A stretch of 64,000 bases of DNA from NCBI RefSeq assembly GCF_900230195.1, contig NZ_OCNE01000008.1:124001-188000 (forward strand), read 5' to 3'. Positions 1 to 8,131 of the stretch are shown here, one piece after another (the first letter of the stretch is position 1; every line of letters starts with the position of its first letter). Source of the stretch: Streptomyces zhaozhouensis. GTDB lineage: Bacteria; Actinomycetota; Actinomycetes; Streptomycetales; Streptomycetaceae. The position numbers and the translations under genes are program-made. The notes beneath the pieces are model-generated. The model saw only the letters and a program-made list of their open reading frames with translations, was not told the DNA's origin and did not search any database.

Positions 1-2006
1 CGCACCCGGGTCAGCAACTCCTCCCAACGGTCCGCCCACTCCGAGTGGCGTGCGGCCTCCTCGGCCGGTGGGACCGGCGGGGCGAAGCCGTCGGCGTAGA
101 GATGGGCGCCGGCCCGGTCGGAGGCGTCGAGCCGCTCCCGCAGCAGGGTGAACTCCGAGGCCAGCGCCGGCTCCACCCGCCGCAGCGCGTCCAGCTCCTC
201 CTCGTGCCCGAGCCCCTCGCGCAGCAGCACGCCCCGCGCGTGCTCCAGCAACACCACCGCGCGCTCCGGCTGTTCGCGCGCCAGCGCCGCCGAGGCGGCC
301 TCCGCCGGCAGCCCGGCGAACTCGCCCAGGCCGAACTCGCGGTCGGCGCGCAGCAGTCGGCGGGGCGCGAGCCGTGGCAGCCAGCCGACGGCCCGCTCGT
401 AGGCGACCAACGCCAGATCGGGCCTCGGCGGGTCGGCCGTCATCGCCGTCCGCCCCAGCAACCGGTGCGCCAGGACCCGCACCCGGGTCGGGGCAGCGCC
501 CCGCGCCAGGGCGTCGCAGCACCGGCGCATCTCGCGCAGCGACTCGGGCGTCGCCGGAACCCGCGCGAGCGCCTGGACCAGGGTGTAGAGCGCGACCGCC
601 CCGTCCGCGCCGCCGCCCAGCGCGGCGGCCTCCCGCGCACCCTCGATCGCCTCCGCCAACGCGGCCCGGTCCCCGGTGTGTTCGTGGAGGGTGCGGGCCG
701 CGATGCTCAGATTGGTGAGCGCGGCGCCCCGTCCCCGGGGCTCCGACTCCAGCGCGACCGCCGCCCTCGCCGTCTCGACCGCCTCCACCAGCACCGGCAC
801 GTCGTCCGCGCCGAGCGCCTCGGGGGTTTCGCCGGGCGGGAGGCCGGGATGAAGCGTCGCCGCCAGCAGATGGAGCGCGTTGCCCAGCTCGCTCAACGTC
901 CCCGCGCGCTGCGGGTCGTGGGGTGACAGGGATGCCATCGCCGCGCGGGAGGCCGCCACCGCCCGGTGCGCGGCGGCCACCTCACCGGTCCGTTTGAACA
1001 ACTCCTGCTCCGCCGCGCTCAGGTTGTTGTACAGCGCGCGCCGGCGCGGGTCGTCGGCCGCGAGGCCGGCGACCGAATCACGGCACGCCCGCACCGCCTC
1101 CCGCAGCGCCCCCAGGTCCCGCGTCGTCTCGAAGCGACCGCGCAGCACGATGCCCAACGTGGACAGGCAGGACGCCCGTTCGCCGCTCCCCGCCCGCGCC
1201 GCCGAGACCGCCTCCCGCGCGCACTCCTCCGCCTCCCGCAGCGCCGACGCGCCCTCGTCGCCCGGGCCGCCGTCGACGAAGTCGGCGTGCAGCGAGTTGG
1301 CCAACTCCCGCAGACAGCCCGCCCGCCCGGCGTTCCCCTCGGGGCAGAGCCGGACGGCCCGCCGCCCGCACTCCACGGCCTCCGCCAGCGACTCCCGCTC
1401 CCCGGTGCGCACCCCGAGGGTCCGCGACGCCCTGCCCAGTTCGTGAAACGGGACCCAGCCCCACTCGGGGTCAGGGGCGCCCGCCGCCGAAGCGGCCCGC
1501 CACAGCTCCACGATCTCCCGCAGCGCCGACAGCTCCCCATTCTCCCGGTAGGCGTCGTCCAGGCAGTGCGCCAGCAGCGGCCCCGACACCGACCGCGCGT
1601 CCTCGTCGGCCGCCGCCTCCCTGGCCAGCGGCAGCAGCCGGGCCGCCAGCCCGGGACGCCCCCCGGCGGTCAGCACGTCGGCCAGCAACGCCCGCATGTT
1701 GTGGCGGTGTCGCCGCCGGTCCGGGTGCTCGGGCGGCAGGAACACCACGATCCGCGCGTTCACCTCCAGCAGCCGCTCCAGCGGCTCCTCGTCGCCGGTC
1801 CTTCGGAACTCCCAACGCAGCAGCACGCCCAGGTTGTTCAGGCACGCCGCGCGGTCCGGGTGGTGAGAGGCCATCACGGACAGTGCCCGCTGAAACGCCC
1901 GGCGAGCCGCCCGGGTCCTCCGCAGCGAGCGGCCATGGCGCGCTCGTCCCATCAACCACTCGCCGCGCAGCGCCAGTTGATGGTGCAGCAGCATCTCCTC
2001 TTCCAC
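1..2006 (-). CDS. Tetratricopeptide-repeat protein, C-terminus cut by window edge
   Basis: The reading frame stays open from GTG at 2006 (AGGGGGG a few bases upstream) to base 1, so at least 668 residues are present and the C-terminus is missing. The translation is helical and repetitive, with recurring TPR-like phrases such as CLNNLGVLLR near the start and LSELGNALHLLA around residue 370. The spacing suits degenerate TPRs about 34-40 residues long. Large actinobacterial proteins of this kind often end in a CHAT protease-like domain, but that part lies outside the window, so the effector cannot be assigned. It is divergent from the small zinc-ribbon gene at 2109, with 102 bp between starts, so the two may be co-regulated. 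Confidence 0.75.
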   Translation of the reverse strand, partial: MEEEMLLHHQLALRGEWLMGRARHGRSLRRTRAARRAFQRALSVMASHHPDRAACLNNLGVLLRWEFRRTGDEEPLERLLEVNARIVVFLPPEHPDRRRHRHNMRALLADVLTAGGRPGLAARLLPLAREAAADEDARSVSGPLLAHCLDDAYRENGELSALREIVELWRAASAAGAPDPEWGWVPFHELGRASRTLGVRTGERESLAEAVECGRRAVRLCPEGNAGRAGCLRELANSLHADFVDGGPGDEGASALREAEECAREAVSAARAGSGERASCLSTLGIVLRGRFETTRDLGALREAVRACRDSVAGLAADDPRRRALYNNLSAAEQELFKRTGEVAAAHRAVAASRAAMASLSPHDPQRAGTLSELGNALHLLAATLHPGLPPGETPEALGADDVPVLVEAVETARAAVALESEPRGRGAALTNLSIAARTLHEHTGDRAALAEAIEGAREAAALGGGADGAVALYTLVQALARVPATPESLREMRRCCDALARGAAPTRVRVLAHRLLGRTAMTADPPRPDLALVAYERAVGWLPRLAPRRLLRADREFGLGEFAGLPAEAASAALAREQPERAVVLLEHARGVLLREGLGHEEELDALRRVEPALASEFTLLRERLDASDRAGAHLYADGFAPPVPPAEEAARHSEWADRWEELLTRV

Positions 2007-2108
2007 GTGCCCCCCTCGACGACGTCCGGCCCCCGTCCGGCTTGCGCCCCGCCCCCGTGCCCGGCAGGCTGGCGCCAGGGCTTCCATGGTGACGGGGGAG
2101 AGACGAGG

Positions 2109-2570
2109 ATGACCGGGACATCGTCGAAGTACCGCTGCCCGACGTGCGGTCACCGCCGCACCGCCGCCCACTGCTGGAACTGCTCGGTGCCCCAGGCCAC
2201 ACGGTTCGACCCGGTGGAGCTCGCGGCGGCCGTCGTGGTCGTCTCCGCGTTGCAGCCGTTCGTCAGCGCCATCGCCACCAAGGCGGGCGAGGACGTCTGG
2301 CCGAAGATCGCCAAGCTCGTCGGCCGCAGGCGGCGCAAGGAGATCGAGGCCCGGATCGACCACACCGAGACGCTGGAGATCGTCGCCAACGGGGGCCGGC
2401 TGGTCGTCGAGATGCCCACCAGGCTGCCCGCCTCCGCCGCCGCGAGCCTGCGGGACGTCGTCGCCACGCTGGAACGGACCGAGGGCCGCTTCCGGGTCAG
2501 CTACGACGCGGCCACCTCCACCTGGTCCATCGTGGCGAGTGACAACGGCGTGCCGCCGCAGTCGAACTGA
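2109..2570 (+). CDS. Small zinc-ribbon protein with hydrophobic helix, unknown function
   Basis: This 153-residue protein opens with two CxxC pairs (C10/C13 and C22/C25), a compact zinc ribbon. A hydrophobic stretch follows at about residues 32-55, then a basic patch (GRRRRKE), then a mixed alpha/beta C-terminus. The ATG at 2109 is preceded by GGGGGAGAGACGAGG. The middle and C-terminal part loosely recalls the small 'effector-associated constant component' proteins that sit beside CHAT or STAND genes in actinobacteria. That resemblance is only an impression. Its position divergent to a TPR protein is consistent with it. Confidence 0.6.
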   Translation: MTGTSSKYRCPTCGHRRTAAHCWNCSVPQATRFDPVELAAAVVVVSALQPFVSAIATKAGEDVWPKIAKLVGRRRRKEIEARIDHTETLEIVANGGRLVVEMPTRLPASAAASLRDVVATLERTEGRFRVSYDAATSTWSIVASDNGVPPQSN

Positions 2571-2577
2571 CGCGCAG

Positions 2578-3417
2578 TCAGCCCGACGGCGTCCCCTGAC
2601 GCTCCGTCAGCACCGCCGTCAACCCCGCCGCCAGCAGCATCCCCATGCCCACCCCGCACGCCAACCCCGCCGGGTCCGCCCACACCGCGTGCGTCACCAT
2701 CGCCTGCGCGCCCACCACCAGGGGCCCGAGCCACGCCCCCGTCCGGTGGCGCAGCGGCACCATGCTGAACCGCGTCGCCACCAGGGACAGCACCAGCGCC
2801 GCGACCGCCATCCCCAGGAACACCCCGCGCACCCGGTCCGCGCCCTCGTCCGCCGTCAGACAGCCGATCAACGCGCCGGCCAGCGAGCCCGCCGCGATCA
2901 GCAGCCCCGCCACCGCCTCCGGCACCAGCACCACGCCCCGGCCCCTGCGCGCCCGCGCCGTCTGCCAGGCGCACCGCGCCAGGTCCGGCAGCGTGGCCGC
3001 CCCGACATACGCGCCGACCACCGCCCCGTACCAGCCGACCACCCAACCGCCCACCAGCAGACCGACCAGCAGCGCCGGCACCGTGCCCGCGGGGAACAGG
3101 CGTGTGCCGGGTGGCACCAGCGGCCTCGGCTCCAACGTGCCGTCCGCCCGCACATGATCCGCGCCCCGCGCGATCCGCACCGCCGCACCCGGCGCGACAT
3201 ACAGCGCCTCCAGCACCCGCGTCAGGAACTCCACCCGCACCGTCGCCGTGTCCGGCCCCGGCTGACGCACCGTCCGCATGAGCACGGTCCCGCCCACCCG
3301 CACCATCCCCAGCGTGCGGAAACCGCCCTCCGCGGGCTCGTACGTGTACGCCAGCGGCAGCATGGTCTCCCCGTCGATGTACAGCAGCGACTTCCTGAGC
3401 TCGCCCGCAGCGCCCAC
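2578..3417 (-). CDS. Multi-pass membrane protein, unknown function
   Basis: A 279-residue protein. About 125 residues form a soluble N-terminal domain rich in beta-strand (AYTYEPAEGG, GTVLMRTVRQ). At least four hydrophobic segments follow (for example LLVGLLVGGWVVGWYG and the C-terminal GLACGVGMGMLLAAGL). GTG at 3417 has GAGAGGGGA upstream. The stop lies 8 bp from that of the convergent zinc-ribbon gene. I recognise no family. Confidence 0.65.
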   Translation of the reverse strand: MGAAGELRKSLLYIDGETMLPLAYTYEPAEGGFRTLGMVRVGGTVLMRTVRQPGPDTATVRVEFLTRVLEALYVAPGAAVRIARGADHVRADGTLEPRPLVPPGTRLFPAGTVPALLVGLLVGGWVVGWYGAVVGAYVGAATLPDLARCAWQTARARRGRGVVLVPEAVAGLLIAAGSLAGALIGCLTADEGADRVRGVFLGMAVAALVLSLVATRFSMVPLRHRTGAWLGPLVVGAQAMVTHAVWADPAGLACGVGMGMLLAAGLTAVLTERQGTPSG

Positions 3418-3465
3418 CGCGCGTCCCCTCTCTCACCGGCAGCGGTCTACCCGGTGGGCGCGGCG

Positions 3466-4119
3466 TCAACCGCCCGTGAACGCCGTCCCGCCAGGCAGCC
3501 GCGCCGACACCACCAGCGCGTCGTCGTCCTCCGGCGACTCCGTCCACGGTAGCCCCGTCGCGCGCAGCGCCCCGAGCAGTTCCGCGTCCCCGGCCCTGGC
3601 CACCGCGTACACGCCCTCGGAACGCCGCGCCACCGCCAGCGCCAGCAGCGTCTCCACCAGCGCCCCGCCGATTCCCCGGCACTGCCACGCGTCCGCCACC
3701 AGCAGCGCCACCTCGGACTCGGCCCCGTCCCACAGGACATGCCCGAGCCCCACCAACTCCCCGCTGTCCAGGTGCGCCGCGACGCTCCGGCCGTGCCGCC
3801 CGTTCAGCAGGTGCCGCAGATAGCCGTCCGCCTCGCCCGCGCCGCCCGGGTAACGGCGCACCAGGTTCGCGGGCGAGCAGCGCGCGTGCAGCGCCAACGC
3901 CGCCGGCAGGTCCTCCTCGTCGACTCCTCGCACCCACACGCGCCCACCGCCGGCCAGTGCCGCCTCGGTAAGCGCCGTTCCGTGCCGCGTGAGGGCCGCC
4001 TCGGCGGCCGACGCGGCGCGACCGCGCACCGAGGGGCAGCCACCGGCGTGCCCGGGCAGCCCCAGGCGCGCGAGGTGGAGCGTCGGTCGCGGTGTGTCCC
4101 ACTCATCCATGTCCCGCAC
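3466..4119 (-). CDS. GNAT-family N-acetyltransferase
   Basis: A 217-residue protein with one C-terminal GNAT domain (about residues 65-200). Beta-4/beta-5 read as GLGHVLWDGAESEVALLVAD. The acetyl-CoA loop QCRGIGGALVETLL matches the Q/RxxGxG/A motif. The N-terminal 60 residues are proline/arginine-rich and lack a clear domain. GTG 4119 and ATG 4110 are both possible starts; neither has a strong ribosome-binding site. The substrate cannot be told from sequence. Confidence 0.75.
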   Translation of the reverse strand: MRDMDEWDTPRPTLHLARLGLPGHAGGCPSVRGRAASAAEAALTRHGTALTEAALAGGGRVWVRGVDEEDLPAALALHARCSPANLVRRYPGGAGEADGYLRHLLNGRHGRSVAAHLDSGELVGLGHVLWDGAESEVALLVADAWQCRGIGGALVETLLALAVARRSEGVYAVARAGDAELLGALRATGLPWTESPEDDDALVVSARLPGGTAFTGG

Positions 4120-4279
4120 TCTCGTCTGTGGTTATTGCCTGGTCACGAACGAGCTGTGACCGACGGGTAAAGGCGCCTCACGCACCGGCACCACCGCACC
4201 TCGCGCCGCACCCGGCCCCCGGGTCCCGGCGAGGGGACCCGGGCGCGCGGGCTCGGACGCGGCCTGGTGTGATGGGACG

Positions 4280-5167
4280 GTGGCGGACGACACCCTTCTG
4301 GAGACGTACCAGGCGCACCGAACGTTGCTCTTCGGCGTCGCCTACCGCATGTTGGGCCGCGTCACCGACGCCGAGGACGTGCTCCAGGAGGCGTGGCCGC
4401 GCTGGTCGGCGCGCGACCGGGGCGAGGTGCGCGACCCGCGCGCCTACCTGGTGCGGATCGTCACCCGGCTGGCGCTGGACCGGATGCGGGAGCAGGCGGC
4501 CCGCCGGGAGACCTATGTCGGCCCCTGGCTGCCGGAGCCGCTGCCCACCGACTCCCTCGCCCCCACCCCGGCGCCCGAGGGCGCCGACCGCGCGGTGCTG
4601 GCCGACACCGTCTCGTTCGCCGTGCTGGTGATGATGGAGTCGCTCTCCCCGCTGGAGCGCGCCGTGTTCGTGCTGCGCGAGGCGTTCGGCGTCGGCTACC
4701 CGGAGATCGCCGAGGCCCTCGGCCGCGACCAGCCGGCCGTCCGCCAGCTCGCCGCCCGCGCCCGCCGGCACATGGCCGAACGCCGCCCCCGCTACACCGT
4801 CGACCCCCGCGACCAGCGCGAGCTGGCGGAGCGCTTTCTCGCCGCCGCCCTCGACGGCGACGTCGGCGCCCTGCTGGAGTCGCTGGCCGCCGACGTCACC
4901 CTGGTCGGGGACAGCGGCGGCCAGGCCAAGGCGCCGCGCCGCGTCATCGTCGGAGCCGACAAGGTCAGCCGCTTCCTCGCCGGCGTGGGCGTCAAGGAGA
5001 GCGAGGGACTGGTCGCCCGGTTCGCCGTGTTCAACGGCTGTCCCGCCGTCTACGCCCACACGCCGCGCGGGCCGCTGGGCGCGTTCCTGCTGGACGTGGT
5101 GGACGGGCGGGTGCAGCGCGTCTACGTGGTGACCAACCCGGACAAGCTGGCCCATCTCCCGCGCTGA
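4280..5167 (+). CDS. ECF sigma factor, ECF41 type, with SnoaL-like C-terminal domain
   Basis: This is an extracytoplasmic-function sigma factor that would direct RNA polymerase to a small regulon. Sigma-2 lies at about residues 8-75 (AYRMLGRVTDAEDVLQEA) and sigma-4 at about 110-165. A further ~120 residues form the SnoaL/NTF2-like extension that defines ECF41. The extension carries GDSGGQAKA, a variant of the DGGGK-type motif, and a terminal NPDKL motif, both of which modulate activity in this group. There is no anti-sigma gene, as expected for ECF41. The GTG at 4280 starts after a G-rich leader. ECF41 genes usually neighbour an oxidoreductase, and here the convergent SDR fits. I do not see a clear TGTCACA-n16-CGTC autoregulatory promoter upstream. 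Confidence 0.88.
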   Translation: MADDTLLETYQAHRTLLFGVAYRMLGRVTDAEDVLQEAWPRWSARDRGEVRDPRAYLVRIVTRLALDRMREQAARRETYVGPWLPEPLPTDSLAPTPAPEGADRAVLADTVSFAVLVMMESLSPLERAVFVLREAFGVGYPEIAEALGRDQPAVRQLAARARRHMAERRPRYTVDPRDQRELAERFLAAALDGDVGALLESLAADVTLVGDSGGQAKAPRRVIVGADKVSRFLAGVGVKESEGLVARFAVFNGCPAVYAHTPRGPLGAFLLDVVDGRVQRVYVVTNPDKLAHLPR

Positions 5168-5183
5168 GCACCCGCCCCGCGCC

Positions 5184-5960
5184 TCACAGGCCGCCGGCGA
5201 CCCGCAGCACCGTGCCCGTCGTGTAGCCCGCCTCGGGCGACAGCAGCCAGGCCACCGCCCCGGCCACCTCCTCCGGCCGGCCCGGGCGGCCCATCGGGAT
5301 CTGCGACGCCTTCCGCCACGGACGCTCCGGGTCGCCCATCGTGGCGTGCATGTCCGTCAACGTCATCCCCGGCTGCACCGAGTTGACCCGCACGCCCTCC
5401 GGCGCGAGCTCCTTGGACAGCCCCACCGTCAACGCGTCAAGCGCCGCCTTGCTCGCCGCGTAGTGCACGTACTCGCCGGGGCTGCCCAACGTCGCGGCCG
5501 CCGACGACACGTTCACGATCGCGCCGCCTTTGCCGCCGTGCCGCGTCGACATCGCCAACGCGGCGGCGCGCGCGCACCACAGCGCGCCCAGCACGTTGAC
5601 CTCCGTCACCTGCCGCATCACCTCGGTCGGCGTCTCGGTGAACCGGCCGAGCGGCCCGGTGATCGCCGCGTTGTTGACCAGCCCGGTCACCGGGCCCAGC
5701 GCCTCGGCGGCCGTCGCGAACAGCCGTTCCACGGCGGCCTCCTCGCTGACCTCGCCGGCCACCACCACCGCGCGCCGCCCCGCCGCCTCGACCCGCGCCG
5801 CCACCGCCTCGGCGGCCCCGGTGTCCCGCCGGCAGCCGATCGCCACGTCGTGCCCCGCCTCCGCCAGCCGCACCGCCACCGCGGCGCCGATGCCGCGTCC
5901 GCCGCCCGTCACCACGGTCACCGGTGCGCCGGGCCCCTCGTCATGCCTCACGTGTGTCAT
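5184..5960 (-). CDS. SDR-family NAD(P)-dependent oxidoreductase
   Basis: A classical 258-residue short-chain dehydrogenase. The nucleotide-binding TGGGRGIG is at residues 18-25, NNAA near 96-99, the catalytic Ser near 153, and YAASK at 167-171, followed by the expected KELAPEGVRVNSVQPG stretch. The reaction is reduction or oxidation of a carbonyl/alcohol with an unknown substrate. It is convergent with the ECF41 sigma gene (16 bp apart), a common genomic partner of that sigma group. It is divergent from the GntR regulator gene, so the palindrome at 5987-6002 could control both. Confidence 0.9.
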   Translation of the reverse strand: MTHVRHDEGPGAPVTVVTGGGRGIGAAVAVRLAEAGHDVAIGCRRDTGAAEAVAARVEAAGRRAVVVAGEVSEEAAVERLFATAAEALGPVTGLVNNAAITGPLGRFTETPTEVMRQVTEVNVLGALWCARAAALAMSTRHGGKGGAIVNVSSAAATLGSPGEYVHYAASKAALDALTVGLSKELAPEGVRVNSVQPGMTLTDMHATMGDPERPWRKASQIPMGRPGRPEEVAGAVAWLLSPEAGYTTGTVLRVAGGL

Positions 5961-5986
5961 CCCCGCAGCCTAGATCGGGCGCGGAC

Positions 5987-6022
5987 CTTGGTCTTGACCA
6001 AGTCCGGGAGCGACCCTAAAGT
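5987..6022 (+). promoter_or_regulatory. Promoter with dre-like palindrome upstream of GntR gene
   Basis: A perfect inverted repeat CTTGGTC-TT-GACCAAG spans 5987-6002. It overlaps a -35 element TTGACC (5994-5999), which sits 17 bp from a -10 TAAAGT (6017-6022). The core TGGTCTTGACCA differs by one base from the core of the DasR-responsive element as I recall it (TGGTCTAGACCA). The operator probably lets the HutC-type regulator encoded at 6118, or DasR itself, repress this promoter. It also lies just upstream of the divergent SDR start. Confidence 0.7.
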
Positions 6023-6117
6023 CCAGTTACGCAACAACCTTTCATAATCACCGCGTTCCGCGACGTTCCCGGGCGCCCCCGCGGGGTGCCGGCCGGTGCG
6101 CGGCAGGGGAGGCGAGG

Positions 6118-6840
6118 GTGGGGACCACCACTGGACGGACCGCGTCCCGGCCGGGCACAGCGCCGGCCGAGCCCAAGTACTGGCAGCTGAGGACCGCGCT
6201 GACCGACGCGCTGGACGCCGAGTTCAGCGTCGGGCAGGTGCTGCCCGACGAGCGCACGCTGGCCGCCAGGTTCGGTGTCGCGCGTGCCACCCTGCGGCAG
6301 GCCCTCGACCAGCTGGAGCTGGAGGGGCGCCTCCAGCGCCGACGCGGAGTGGGCACCACGGTCGCGCCGCCGCGTGTCGGGGTCGACGTCAGCCCCGCCG
6401 GGCAGACCTGGCCCGGCGCCGAGGACGACCCCTGGACGGTCACCGGCCTCGCCACGGTGGCCGCGCCGGCGGCGGTGGCGCAGGCGCTGGACGTGCCGCG
6501 CGGGACGCCGCTGTCGCTGGTCGGCCGGGTGCTGGTGGCCGCCGGCCAGCCCGTCGCGATCGAACGGCTCTACGTGCTGCCGGGGGCCCGGCCGGCCGAG
6601 GGCGCCGACGAGGCGCTGGCCGCGTTGCGCGACCAGCCGCTGGAGGGGCAGGACCGGTCGGTGGAGCTGGGGTCGGCCGACGCGGAGCAGTCCAGGGGCC
6701 TGGACCGGCTGCCCGGCTCCCCGGTGCTGCTGGTCACCACGCGCTACACGGCCGCCGGCCGCGTCGCGGCGGTCTCCCTCGCCACGTATCGCGCCGACAC
6801 CTGCCGCCTCACGTTCGCGCCGGCGGGCGGCGCGCTGTAA
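6118..6840 (+). CDS. GntR-family (HutC subfamily) transcriptional regulator, DasR-like
   Basis: A 240-residue regulator. The N-terminal winged helix-turn-helix covers about residues 18-85 (GQVLPDERTLAARFGV then RATLRQALDQLELEG). The C-terminal UTRA effector domain covers about 95-235. The architecture and length match DasR, the GlcNAc-6-phosphate-responsive global regulator. The effector here is unknown. GTG at 6118 follows GGGGAGGCGAGG. The promoter carries a dre-like palindrome over its -35 box, which suggests autoregulation. It is convergent with a ROK regulator gene, so both flanking regulators are of sugar-sensing families. Confidence 0.88.
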   Translation: MGTTTGRTASRPGTAPAEPKYWQLRTALTDALDAEFSVGQVLPDERTLAARFGVARATLRQALDQLELEGRLQRRRGVGTTVAPPRVGVDVSPAGQTWPGAEDDPWTVTGLATVAAPAAVAQALDVPRGTPLSLVGRVLVAAGQPVAIERLYVLPGARPAEGADEALAALRDQPLEGQDRSVELGSADAEQSRGLDRLPGSPVLLVTTRYTAAGRVAAVSLATYRADTCRLTFAPAGGAL

Positions 6841-6845
6841 CGCTT

Positions 6846-6861
6846 CCGCCCTGCCGGGCGG
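6846..6861. terminator. Short GC stem between convergent regulators
   Basis: CCGCCC-TGCC-GGGCGG forms a perfect 6-bp stem with a 4-base loop, 5 bp after the GntR stop and before the convergent ROK stop. There is no T-tract, as is common for terminators in very GC-rich actinobacteria. Confidence 0.4.
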
Positions 6862-6912
6862 GCGGTCGTCCGCGCCCCGGTGGGTGGTCGCTCGCGCGCC
6901 CGCCGGGACGGC

Positions 6913-8061
6913 TCAGCCGGTCTCCGTCACCGTGAACAGCTCCGCCTCCAGATGGTCCAGCGCCAACCGCACCGCCCCCGTCGCCACCGCCCCGCCGCCC
7001 AGCGCCGACGCCACCACGCGGGGCGCCCGCAGGCAGTAGCGCTCCAACTCCCGGTGCAGCGGCTCCACCACCCTCTCCAGCCCGGCCGCCCAGCCGCCGA
7101 CCACCACCAGCTCCGGGTCAAGCGCCAGCACCAGCGCCGCCACGTCGTGGGTCAGCCGCTCGACGAACCGCGCCACCGCGTCCTCCGCGCGCGGGTCGCC
7201 GGCCCGCGCCGCCGCCAGCACCCGCGTCACGGCCCGCTCGTCCAGCGGGTCGACGGGCGTGCCGGCCGTCGACAGCAGCCGTTCCGGCGTGGCCTGCCGG
7301 CCCAGCAGATGGAGCGCGCCGATCTCCCCGGCCGCACCCCCGTGCCCCCGGTGCAGCCGTCCGCCGATGAGCGACCCCGCGCCGGGGCTCAGCCCGGCCA
7401 GCACCATCACCACGTCGTCGGCGCCGGCCGCCGCGCCGACCCAACGCTCGCCGAGCACCGCCGCGTTGGCGTCGTTCTCCACCAGCACCGGCACCCGGAA
7501 CAGCTCGCGCAGCCGCTCGCCCAGCGGAAGCCCGGTCCACCCGGGCAGCGCCGCGCACAGCGCCACCGAGCCGTCCTGGCCGATGATGCCCGGCGTGCCC
7601 ACGCCGACCGCGCGCAGCGCGGAGACGGTCACGCCCAGGTCGCCCAGGAGCGTCCGGGCGGTGTGCGCGAGCCGCTCCAGCCGCTCGGCGGCCGGCGCCT
7701 CGGTCTCCACCGCGCGGGTCGCCTCGCCCTGCCGCCGGCCGGCCAGGTCGGCCAGCACCGCCGTGACCCGCCGGCTGCCGACCTCCACGCCCAGCAGCCG
7801 CCCGGCCTCGGCGCGGAACCGGTAGCGCCGGGCCGGCCGGCCCCGCCGCGCGCCCTCCGCCGCCGCGCCCTCGGCCTCGGCGACCAGTCCGGTCCGCGCC
7901 AGGCCCTCCAGCACGCCCTCGACCGTCGGCCGGGACAGCCCCGTGGTGGCGGCGAGGTCCGTCAGCGAGCAGCCGCGGCCGGCCGCGCGCAGCGCGCGCA
8001 GTACCGCCGCCTGGTTGATCTTGCGCAGCAACGAGGGGTCGCCGCCCATGAGTTGGCCCAC
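6913..8061 (-). CDS. ROK-family transcriptional regulator
   Basis: A protein of 382 residues. An N-terminal winged helix-turn-helix (about 10-75, INQAAVLRALRAAG and GLSRPTVEGVLEGLARTGLV) is followed by an actin-like ROK domain with GVEVGSRRVTAVLADLAG, VGVGTPGIIG, ENDANAAVLGERW and GHGGAAGEIGA. The CxCGxxGC zinc motif of true ROK kinases is missing (GALHLLGRQATPE sits there), so it is a regulator rather than a kinase. I chose GTG 8061 because GGGAGAC lies just upstream; ATG 8049 is the next option. It probably represses sugar uptake or catabolism genes with a sugar effector. It lies downstream of purB with 70 bp between. Confidence 0.85.
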   Translation of the reverse strand: MGQLMGGDPSLLRKINQAAVLRALRAAGRGCSLTDLAATTGLSRPTVEGVLEGLARTGLVAEAEGAAAEGARRGRPARRYRFRAEAGRLLGVEVGSRRVTAVLADLAGRRQGEATRAVETEAPAAERLERLAHTARTLLGDLGVTVSALRAVGVGTPGIIGQDGSVALCAALPGWTGLPLGERLRELFRVPVLVENDANAAVLGERWVGAAAGADDVVMVLAGLSPGAGSLIGGRLHRGHGGAAGEIGALHLLGRQATPERLLSTAGTPVDPLDERAVTRVLAAARAGDPRAEDAVARFVERLTHDVAALVLALDPELVVVGGWAAGLERVVEPLHRELERYCLRAPRVVASALGGGAVATGAVRLALDHLEAELFTVTETG

Positions 8062-8131
8062 CGTGTCTCCCTGCCACGCCGTCTGACCCGCTCCGCGCCG
8101 CCCCCCTGCCGGCCGTGCCCCGTCGGCGTCC

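Noticed and set aside
4120..4279. ECF41 autoregulatory promoter (TGTCACA-n16-CGTC) before the sigma gene
   Set aside because: I found TGTGACC but no matching second half at the right distance.
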